Source: Verrucomicrobiia bacterium
Lineage (GTDB): Bacteria; Verrucomicrobiota; Verrucomicrobiia; Verrucomicrobiales; Akkermansiaceae
Direction: 5' to 3'
DNA: 10,683 bases
Assembly: GCA_947460915.1 (NCBI GenBank)
Contig: CANHKJ010000087.1
Location: 1-10,683 of the forward strand
A model generated the notes under the pieces. It was given only the letters and a program-made list of their open reading frames with translations. It searched no databases and was not told where the DNA came from. The translations under genes were made by a program, and so were the position numbers. Below, in pieces: positions 1 through 6,903 of this stretch (its first letter is position 1; every line of letters begins with the position of its first letter).

Positions 1-3000
1 AACCTCGGCCCCGATCAGCGCATCACCGCCGAGGCTGATCAACTGTCTGCTGGAGCCAGCGGCGAACAGAGCTCTGCGGCCACCGGCCAGAAAAACTGGA
101 TGGGCGTTTACCGTTCATGGCTCTCCACCGAGACCAATCGCCCCGCCCCGAATTTCCTAGGCTGGATGACGTCCGGTATCTCCGATGATCTCGATGACCT
201 CAACTACGCAAGCAATGCGCTCCCTGAAAACCAGCGCATTGAACTCATCGGAAATGGCACCGTGGGCGATGATCCCAAAGACTTTGTCTATGCTCCCGTC
301 ACCACTTTACGTCAGAGTAATGGTAAAAACGCACGACTCGCTTGGTGGGTAGGCGACCAAAGCGTGAAAGCCACATTGGTGAGCCCCAAATTCACCGAAA
401 GCAGCACCCTCGGCGCCACGCGGCAAAAGTCCCAAGCCTCTCCCCGCTCCGCTGTGCAATTGGCAGCGACCGAAGGCGGAGCCACGCCCTTTGAAGCATT
501 ACGAAATGGTGACGAGTCCATACCCAAGCTCATCTCCTGGAACCAGAGCGACCTCATCAGCAAAAACCCTGATCAATCACGCCAACTCTTCCACGACATA
601 ACCCCCTCCTCCAGCGGACTCCTCACCAACGTTCGAGCCGGCGGTTTTCGCAAAGACCTTTCGCAACAACTCCAACTCGTCAACGCCTCCGCCAGCACTC
701 CCGCGAACTTTGTCACCTCCCCGCTTTACTCCGTCAATAGCAGTGGCACCGCCGTCGCCGGAAAAGGCACGGGCACCGAGAGCTACGGCATCAACCTAGG
801 TGAACTGGGCTCCTACTATGCCCTGAGCGAAAAACTTACCCGAAGTGGCAGCGGCAGCTTCACCTCAGGTGGCTCATTGTCCAGCGGTACAGCACACCTC
901 CGCGCTCCTGGCCCCAGCGAGGGCTCAGACCAATGGTTTTACTACAAACAACCAACCATCATCAGCTTCCAGATGATCTTCTCACTTCAGGCATTCCCCG
1001 CCACCGTCAATGGTGCGCAGTCCACCGTCCTGCACCTCGTCTGCGACCCCGTTATCACCTTGTGGAATCCCTACGATGTGCCACTGGTCATTCCCAACAG
1101 CTCATTTATGTCGGTGAAATACTGGCAAGTGCCTTATGACTTTTGGGTCAATAACGTTCGCTATCCCATGGTGGCATCTGTTGAAAGTGGTGGCGACCGC
1201 AACTACTTCACGCTACGCATCGGCAATACTGGCTCCCAAATTGTTATGAAGCCGGGTGAGGTTCTCAAGTTTTCGCAAACTAACGGCACAGTCGCGAGAA
1301 CTGCACGTGACATCGACGCAAAAGTCGGCTTCAACTTCGGCGGTGGCATCCGCACCCCTCTACGGACTGCCGACGGTGCTGCTGGCTCCACACTTGTCGT
1401 AACGCCACAATCCACGATTACCTTCGAGTGCCGGCCCAACAACTTAACTGCTGGAAAACGCAACGGCACGGGTAACTCGCTCACAGGCGTAGATGAACAC
1501 ACACGCCATTTCTCCATGACTCACCACGAGATCTACACTGGCTTTGACCGAACCGGCAGTGGTGGCAGCCTGGGATATGGAAACATGGCGATCGACTATG
1601 ATTTCGGACGCAAGCGCTTAACCATAGGACGCACCCGTGCCGACACGGAAGCCCCCGCAGGCGATGAGAAAAAAGGCAACCGCCTTTATGCTAATAACTT
1701 CCCCACTGTTTTTCCCGTCATCTCTGGACGCACCCTCAGTGGCGCTCAACTCATCGGCACCAAGTCTCCCATCATGATTTTTGCCTTCAATGCAAAAACC
1801 GAAAATAGCAGCACATTGGGCAGCAGCGCCCTAAGCCGCTTCAACCCGAAATCATTCCAAAACGACTTCTATGATCTTTCCGCTCGCGAGCGTCAAACCT
1901 TACCCTTTGAAATCCAAGTCGAGCCACTGTCCAGCTGGAAAAATCGTAGCATTGAGGCCAGTACCAACGGGCAAGGTTACTTCGGTGGCGGTATGACTGC
2001 GGCAGACGGCTCTAACTTTGTCTGCACCCACTCCATCCCCCGCGAGCCCATTGTCTCCCTTGCCGCATTTCAGCATTCCATGGCCAATGGCTTCATCCAG
2101 CTCAGCCCCACCCCCAGCTACGCCACGATCAATGCGCGCGATTGTTTGCTGCCGCAAATCAGCCATGCCATTGGCAATTCGCTTGCCCCACCGATCCTCG
2201 CGCCCGCGGCCATTAGTGGCTCTCTCTCAGAGGGCCGCCCCATCGCCGATCACTCCTATCTCGCCAATCGCGAGCTCTGGGACACCTGGTTCCTCTCCGG
2301 CCTTGCCAATTACAGCACCAACAACAACTTCGGCAACAGCGAGAAAAAAGGCATGAAAACCATGTGTGAAGAATTCCTCAAAGAAACTTCATCACTGCCC
2401 TGTGTCCGCTACATGCCCGCTCCTAACATCGCCGATCCCACCACTCTTGCCGGACGCTTCATCTCCGGTAGCAATGCAAGACCCACACCTACCACCATCG
2501 GCATCAACAGCATCGCCGCCTACATGCGCGTCGATGGCATGTTCAATGTGAACTCCACCTCCGTCGAGGCCTGGAAAGCCCAGCTCGGAGCATTGCGCGA
2601 ACGCACTGTCGTGACCCGCGATGCTAATGGCCGCGAGTCCGTCACAGCTGTCGAGTCAGGCACAACACCCATACCGGGACTCATCGCGCCCGTCAATGCC
2701 GCGACCGAAACTGGCACCGGTGTTAACTCACGCAGCCCGATCCAATGGATTGGCCAACGCCGCCTCAATGATGATGAAATCAGCCGACTCGCTCAAGGCA
2801 TCGTGCGCGAAGTGCGCAAACGCGGACCATTTCTCAGCTTAGCCGACTTCGTCAACCGTCGCCCTGGCAGCGACAAAAAGCTCGCTCGTAGCGGCGCCAT
2901 CCAAAGTGCTCTCGATGACCCCCAACTCGGAGTCAATGGAACCTACAACAACCGCAAATCAATTGCCTCCAATGTTTTCCCCTTTCCCGAGGCAGAGGAA

Positions 3001-3321
3001 GCCCCCATCTCCTACGGCATTCCCGGCATCGTCAAGCAGGCTGACATTCTTACGCCCATCGCCCCCATTCTTACCACTCGCTCTGATAGCTTCATCATCC
3101 GTGCCTATGGTGAGTCCGTCGATGCCGCAGGAAAAGTCCTCGCCCGCGCCTGGTGCGAAGCCGTCGTCGAGCGCAGTGCCGATTATATTGATTCGACAAA
3201 TGCCGCTGATGTTGTCATCACCAACGCCAGCACGCTGGCCCCCTTGACAACCACCAACAAGGCCTTCGGTCGCCGCTGCCAACTGGTCTCCTTGCGCTGG
3301 TTGCAGGCTGATGAAATCTAA
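1..3321 (+). CDS. Verru_Chthon cassette protein A, 5' end missing
   Basis: The reading frame is open from the first base to a TAA stop at 3319-3321, so this is the C-terminal 1106 residues of a larger protein; the ATG at 100 is internal. Family members are large proteins found in Verrucomicrobia beside smaller cassette proteins B, C and D that carry prepilin-type N-termini. The function is not established. Family-like landmarks are AWWVGDQSVKA (337-369), the segment VRAGGFRKDLS (628-660), LWNPYDVPL (1060-1086) and RKRGPFLSLADFVNRR near 2815-2862. The last resembles the helical SAM-like end of type II secretion minor pseudopilins of the GspK type, but this is a resemblance only. The chain is rich in Ser, Thr, Asn and Gly, as expected for an exported or surface protein. 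A gene for an exported protein follows after 20 bases. Its coding strand is strongly C-rich. The family call comes from recalled motifs, not a profile search. Confidence 0.85.
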   Translation, partial: NLGPDQRITAEADQLSAGASGEQSSAATGQKNWMGVYRSWLSTETNRPAPNFLGWMTSGISDDLDDLNYASNALPENQRIELIGNGTVGDDPKDFVYAPVTTLRQSNGKNARLAWWVGDQSVKATLVSPKFTESSTLGATRQKSQASPRSAVQLAATEGGATPFEALRNGDESIPKLISWNQSDLISKNPDQSRQLFHDITPSSSGLLTNVRAGGFRKDLSQQLQLVNASASTPANFVTSPLYSVNSSGTAVAGKGTGTESYGINLGELGSYYALSEKLTRSGSGSFTSGGSLSSGTAHLRAPGPSEGSDQWFYYKQPTIISFQMIFSLQAFPATVNGAQSTVLHLVCDPVITLWNPYDVPLVIPNSSFMSVKYWQVPYDFWVNNVRYPMVASVESGGDRNYFTLRIGNTGSQIVMKPGEVLKFSQTNGTVARTARDIDAKVGFNFGGGIRTPLRTADGAAGSTLVVTPQSTITFECRPNNLTAGKRNGTGNSLTGVDEHTRHFSMTHHEIYTGFDRTGSGGSLGYGNMAIDYDFGRKRLTIGRTRADTEAPAGDEKKGNRLYANNFPTVFPVISGRTLSGAQLIGTKSPIMIFAFNAKTENSSTLGSSALSRFNPKSFQNDFYDLSARERQTLPFEIQVEPLSSWKNRSIEASTNGQGYFGGGMTAADGSNFVCTHSIPREPIVSLAAFQHSMANGFIQLSPTPSYATINARDCLLPQISHAIGNSLAPPILAPAAISGSLSEGRPIADHSYLANRELWDTWFLSGLANYSTNNNFGNSEKKGMKTMCEEFLKETSSLPCVRYMPAPNIADPTTLAGRFISGSNARPTPTTIGINSIAAYMRVDGMFNVNSTSVEAWKAQLGALRERTVVTRDANGRESVTAVESGTTPIPGLIAPVNAATETGTGVNSRSPIQWIGQRRLNDDEISRLAQGIVREVRKRGPFLSLADFVNRRPGSDKKLARSGAIQSALDDPQLGVNGTYNNRKSIASNVFPFPEAEEAPISYGIPGIVKQADILTPIAPILTTRSDSFIIRAYGESVDAAGKVLARAWCEAVVERSADYIDSTNAADVVITNASTLAPLTTTNKAFGRRCQLVSLRWLQADEI

Positions 3322-3341
3322 CAAAAAATCGACTCAACCTC

Positions 3342-4001
3342 ATGCTTCGTTATTTACTTACCTTGTTTTGCCTTGGCACCTTGTCCCTTGCGGCCCAGGA
3401 AAAAGGAAACATCTCGCTGCGATTCGTAGCCGAGCGAGCACCAGCCGTCATCGGTCAAGTCAACCTGATCACCGCAGAAACCAAAAGCGCGCCCTTTGCC
3501 CTGCCCACGAATAACCTCTCGGCACCGGTCAAGGTCGCTGCCCGCGCCCTCACCTTAAACACCGTTGAGAAAAATCTCGAACTCAGCAAAATCATCCTGC
3601 CCGAAAATGGCAACGACTTCGTGATTCTCCTCTTGCCCAACCCGAAAGGTGGCTACATCAACACGGTGATTCCTGCAAAAGATCCCTCCTTCCGCCCGGG
3701 CGATGTGTATTTTTACAATCACAGCAACAAAACCGTGCTCGGCTTCGTCGGCAAAGCCACCTTCATTTTACCACCCGGCCAAGGCAAAGCCCTACGACCT
3801 GCCGGAGCGAAAGCGGAAGGTTACTACGAAGTCGGCTTCGGAGTACGCGAAGCTGGCGGCGATCGCCCACTGAGCAGCAGCCGCTGGCCCGTCGAAAAAC
3901 AAATTCGCTCGTATGTTTTCTTCTTCGTAAACCCACAGAGCAAAGCCGTGGACTTCCGCGCCGTCGATGAATTCGTCGAGCCCGAAACAGCCCCACAATA
4001 A
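3342..4001 (+). CDS. exported protein of unknown function, partner of cassette protein A
   Basis: This encodes 219 residues starting MLRYLLTLFCLGTLSLAAQE. That is a short positively charged end, a hydrophobic core of about 12 residues and a likely signal peptidase site after LAA (about residue 18), so the product is probably periplasmic or surface-exposed. The mature part is predominantly beta-like with alternating hydrophobic residues, such as DFVILLLPN and RSYVFFFVNP. There is a Pro/Gly-rich loop around residues 142-158 and an acidic tail. I see no cysteine pair, lipobox, metal motif or known enzyme signature. The start lies 20 bases after the cassette A stop, with the same C-rich codon use, so the two are probably one operon. 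No clear Shine-Dalgarno precedes the ATG, which is common in this phylum. A structural or assembly role with the cassette proteins is inferred from position only. Confidence 0.8.
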   Translation: MLRYLLTLFCLGTLSLAAQEKGNISLRFVAERAPAVIGQVNLITAETKSAPFALPTNNLSAPVKVAARALTLNTVEKNLELSKIILPENGNDFVILLLPNPKGGYINTVIPAKDPSFRPGDVYFYNHSNKTVLGFVGKATFILPPGQGKALRPAGAKAEGYYEVGFGVREAGGDRPLSSSRWPVEKQIRSYVFFFVNPQSKAVDFRAVDEFVEPETAPQ

Positions 4002-4009
4002 GCTTTGAA

Positions 4010-4035
4010 GGAGCGCGGACTTCAGTCCGCTCTTC
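4010..4035. repeat. REP-like palindrome in convergent intergenic gap
   Basis: GCGGACT at 4015-4021 and AGTCCGC at 4024-4030 are perfect inverted copies around TC. Beyond one mismatched pair (C4014/T4031) the stem continues with GGAG against CTTC. A GC-rich hairpin with one internal mismatch and a tiny loop, 8 bases after a stop codon and between convergent genes, is the usual form and place of REP-type elements. It could also act as a bidirectional transcription stop or mRNA 3' stabiliser. No U-tract follows it on either strand, so it is not a standard intrinsic terminator. Only one copy is present here, so its repetitive nature is inferred. Confidence 0.55.
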
Positions 4036-4170
4036 GAGAGCTTGCACAATCGAATCACTGTTCGTTATCCTGTGCAGCAATTGATTCATTGGGTTTAGAA
4101 ATCTAAGAAGATTTGCCCGCAAGTAAACACGTTTGTTTAGGGTTCATCCGCGCAGATTTTTTTGCATGAA

Positions 4171-6750
4171 TTACTTCTTCACAGGAGCCAGCAAGTTGAG
4201 TTCGTGAATGCTCCAGTATTTGCCGGGCTTGGTGGCTTTTTGGAGGATGCGTAAATGTTGGCTTTTGACAGTGGGGAGGTTGATGCTGGTAAAACCAGGC
4301 GTGCCTTGGCCTTTGGCGATGGTTTTCCAAGTTTTGCCATCGTCGCTGGATTGTGCTTCAAACTGCGCAGGTGAGTCGTTCGCGGATGCTGCGCATTCGA
4401 GTTCGATCCCGACTATCGCGGTTGGCGCAGGGAGATCGATTTGCAACCACATGCCGGGCGCTTGTTGGATCTTGGTATCCCAGCGCGTGGCGGGGTCGTT
4501 GTCGATCATGAGCGCCAATTTTTCGGGATTGTGACTGCTGGTTAATTTCCAGGATTTGCGCTCAGCGATAGGCTGAGGGGACATGGCACGAAGCTCTTCG
4601 ATGGTCCACGGTTTGGTGCGGCTGCCAATTTCTTTGCGCAGGGCTTTTACTTGTTTGGCATCAACAATTTCGCCGCAGTTGCCAAAGGCATTGCGCACGT
4701 AGCTGGTGATATCGGCGAGCCATTGGTCGCTATTGGTGTTTTGCGGAATCATTTGCGATTCATAGGTTTTCCCTTCGATAGGACCTTCAAGACCATTGAG
4801 CAATACGCGCAGCATGGCATCACCTTGGCGCACAGTTTTCGAGCCTGCCAGCGGTGGGGCCAAGGTGAGTCCTTTGCTGCCGGGAATGGGAGTGCCTTGC
4901 CCATCGGGACCGTGGCAAGCGAAACAGACTTCTTGGTAGTATTTCATGCCGTCACCCAATTGCTTGCGTTGCTGGGGAGTGAAATTTTGCGAAATGGTAG
5001 GGCCAGTAGCGAGCAGCGCGGAGCCAATTTCCTTGAGGCCTTTCGATGTCGAATGCATGATCACCTGCGTGGCATTTTCTTTCCATTGCGGAAATTTGTG
5101 CAGCTTGCTGGTGAGCACGCTTTGCAATTTGACGTGGACGTTTTCATCGGCAGAGGCTGCTTGCATGTCGGCGATGAAAGTTTTGTCGCCAGCTTTGAGC
5201 AAGGTCTCGGCAGCGCGGATTGACTGCACGCGGATTTGTGGGTCGGCATCTTTCATTCCCTTGCGTGCGAGATCTGCGGTGAGAGCGCCCATGCCTTCGA
5301 GTGTCCACAGAGCGTGAATGCGCGCGAGTTGATTTTTATTCGATTGGAACATGCTGACGAGAGCGGGCACGATGCTTTTGTCATTTTTGATGATCAACAA
5401 ACGCTGTGCAGTATCGCGCCACCAGCCGTTGGGATGCTCAAGGTGCTTGACCAGTTGCACTGGTGTTTCTTCTAACATTTTGGGTTGTGGACCAGGTTTG
5501 AAGTCCTTGTGCACTAAGCGCCAGACGCGGCCGCGACCGACGTTGTTTTGAAATCCGTATTGCTCAACCACTTTGCGCAGGTAGGAGCCCTCGCGCACCC
5601 AGTTGCCTTCTTGGATGATGCCACGATACATATCGACGATGTAGAGACAACCATCGGGGCCAGTGGTCATGTTAAGCGGGCGGAAGCAGAGATCGGTGGA
5701 GCGAATGAATTCCGATTGCGGATGGGGATTGCTGAGTTGGGTGATGCCATCGACATCACTGACAACCGAACGGCGGATCAATCGTCCGACAGGCTCTGGG
5801 AGAAACACATTGCCGATGAGCTCGGCAGGCAATCGGTCGCCACGGAAGACGGTTTGTCCGGCGCAACCTGTGAAGTGATTGAGTGTGCCATCGGGACGCG
5901 ACTTCGCCGGTCCCCCTTGGAAGTCGCGCGCACCGACGAGCGGCCAGGTAACATCGAAGTCTTTTTCTTTTCCGGAGGGAACGTTGATGGCACCATAGAT
6001 GATCGGAGTTTGGAAATTCCACAAACCTTTTTCACCACCGGCATTGCTCCACCACATTTTGCCGTAATTGTCTTGAGCAAGTCCCCATTGGCCGCCATTG
6101 CCGGGCGTAGGTTCTTCGAGTGGATCACCATTTTCTCCATTCCAGCGCAGGCGAAAGGAATTGTAAGTGGTGTAAATCCAGTTGTCCAAGCCCCAAACGA
6201 GCCCGCTGGGTTGGTGCTCCATGTTGCCACCGCGTGGGCCACCTTTGAACCAAAGTTTGCTTTCATCGGCTTTGCCATCGTTATTGGCATCGCGATGGAT
6301 GGTAAGATCAAGCGTGTTGGTGATACCTAACAGAATACGATCGTCGAGCGGTTGAATCATGCGCGGCAATAAAACATTGTCGAGGTAAACGGAATGTTTG
6401 TCATAATTGCCATCGCCCTTGCTGCTGACGTGCTTGCTGACAACACTACGCGGCGTGATTTCATCGGTGCCATCGATGTCCTGCATATAGGTGCTCATTT
6501 CGGCCACATACATCGCGCCGTTAGGATCGAAGGCGATGGCGACGGGTTCTTTGATTTGCGGTTCGCTGAGCACGAGTTCGAGCGAGTAACCCTCGGGCAG
6601 TTCGACGGTTTTGAGAAACTCCTCGGGCGAAAGGTAAGGCACTTGTTTCTGTGGCGTGAAATCTAGAGCGGGTGGCACTGCTTGCAGGGTGGCACAACTG
6701 ACAAGACACAGGGCGATGGATTTCTTGGGGTTCATAGGAAAGGTTTTCAT
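4171..6750 (-). CDS. PVC-type propeller/HEAT/cytochrome c/discoidin-like protein
   Basis: This encodes 859 residues. Residues 1 to about 24 form a Sec signal peptide (MNPKKSIALCLVSCATLQA after an optional five-residue lead), so the protein is exported. Residues about 45-415 match the PVC-type beta-propeller annotated as a putative membrane-bound dehydrogenase domain, with LPEGYSLELVLSEP, calcium-loop-like DANNDGKAD and MTTGPDGCLYIVDMYRGIIQ. Residues about 430-590 look like HEAT-type helical repeats. A cytochrome c domain follows, with the heme site CFACH at 609-613 (bases 4912-4926) and probable distal ligand Met667. Residues about 730-856 resemble an F5/8 type C (discoidin) carbohydrate-binding fold. 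The likely role is periplasmic oxidation of a sugar or polyol-type substrate with electron transfer through the heme. The substrate is unknown and dehydrogenase activity is unproven for this family. Two starts are possible, at 6750 and 6735 (Met6); neither has a clear ribosome site. The gene is transcribed alone, divergent from the MATE pump. Confidence 0.88.
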   Translation of the reverse strand: MKTFPMNPKKSIALCLVSCATLQAVPPALDFTPQKQVPYLSPEEFLKTVELPEGYSLELVLSEPQIKEPVAIAFDPNGAMYVAEMSTYMQDIDGTDEITPRSVVSKHVSSKGDGNYDKHSVYLDNVLLPRMIQPLDDRILLGITNTLDLTIHRDANNDGKADESKLWFKGGPRGGNMEHQPSGLVWGLDNWIYTTYNSFRLRWNGENGDPLEEPTPGNGGQWGLAQDNYGKMWWSNAGGEKGLWNFQTPIIYGAINVPSGKEKDFDVTWPLVGARDFQGGPAKSRPDGTLNHFTGCAGQTVFRGDRLPAELIGNVFLPEPVGRLIRRSVVSDVDGITQLSNPHPQSEFIRSTDLCFRPLNMTTGPDGCLYIVDMYRGIIQEGNWVREGSYLRKVVEQYGFQNNVGRGRVWRLVHKDFKPGPQPKMLEETPVQLVKHLEHPNGWWRDTAQRLLIIKNDKSIVPALVSMFQSNKNQLARIHALWTLEGMGALTADLARKGMKDADPQIRVQSIRAAETLLKAGDKTFIADMQAASADENVHVKLQSVLTSKLHKFPQWKENATQVIMHSTSKGLKEIGSALLATGPTISQNFTPQQRKQLGDGMKYYQEVCFACHGPDGQGTPIPGSKGLTLAPPLAGSKTVRQGDAMLRVLLNGLEGPIEGKTYESQMIPQNTNSDQWLADITSYVRNAFGNCGEIVDAKQVKALRKEIGSRTKPWTIEELRAMSPQPIAERKSWKLTSSHNPEKLALMIDNDPATRWDTKIQQAPGMWLQIDLPAPTAIVGIELECAASANDSPAQFEAQSSDDGKTWKTIAKGQGTPGFTSINLPTVKSQHLRILQKATKPGKYWSIHELNLLAPVKK

Positions 6751-6903
6751 ACGGAAGATTGGCGGTGATTTTTCATTCGGAAAGAAAGAATGATGACATG
6801 GTCAATGCTGGTGCCAAAAGTGTGTCGGAGAAAATGGGACGATTCAGCCAGAAGGGAATGTTTGACAAGGCAGCGCTGCTGCGACTATGCTGCGGACCAT
6901 TTT
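6751..6903. other. divergent intergenic region
   Basis: These 153 bases separate the minus-strand cytochrome gene from the plus-strand MATE gene. The plus-strand promoter at 6862-6891 is convincing. On the minus strand, TTGACC and TTGGCA occur upstream of the cytochrome start, but neither has a good -10 box at the right distance, so I do not call a promoter for it. No ribosome-binding site is clear on either side. Confidence 0.6.
6862..6891 (+). promoter_or_regulatory. sigma70-type promoter of the MATE gene
   Basis: TTGACA at 6862-6867 is a perfect -35 box. TATGCT at 6886-6891 matches four of six -10 positions, and the spacer is 18 bases. Transcription would start near 6898, only about six bases before the ATG at 6904, giving a leaderless or nearly leaderless message. 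The spacer contains the 8-base palindrome CAGCGCTG (6871-6878), which could be a small operator but may be chance. The boxes lie inside the 38-codon extension obtained if translation were counted from 6790, which argues against that earlier start. Confidence 0.55.

Noticed and set aside
4065..4073. TTATCCTGT as a DnaA box supporting an origin at the skew switch
   Set aside because: Its last three bases differ from the TTATCCACA consensus, no second box is present, and no origin-linked gene is nearby.
3763..4122. Minus-strand open frames opposite the end of the exported protein gene
   Set aside because: They are antisense to a frame with a clear signal peptide, and they run through the REP-like hairpin.
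4099..4160. Small inverted repeat AAATCT/AGATTT at 4099-4114 and the later run of Ts, considered as a terminator
   Set aside because: The stem is only six AT-rich pairs and the T-run lies more than 40 bases away without a hairpin directly before it.
4651..5223. Plus-strand open frame of 190 codons
   Set aside because: It is the antisense shadow of the HEAT and cytochrome c part of the minus-strand gene, including the CFACH codons.
5548..6330. Plus-strand open frame of 260 codons opposite the cytochrome gene
   Set aside because: It lies wholly antisense to the propeller region, which has clear family motifs. Its translation shows no domain pattern and there is no promoter or ribosome site.
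6790..6903. 38-codon extension of the MATE gene
   Set aside because: It is polar and cysteine-rich, unlike MATE N-termini, and it overlaps a good -35/-10 pair.
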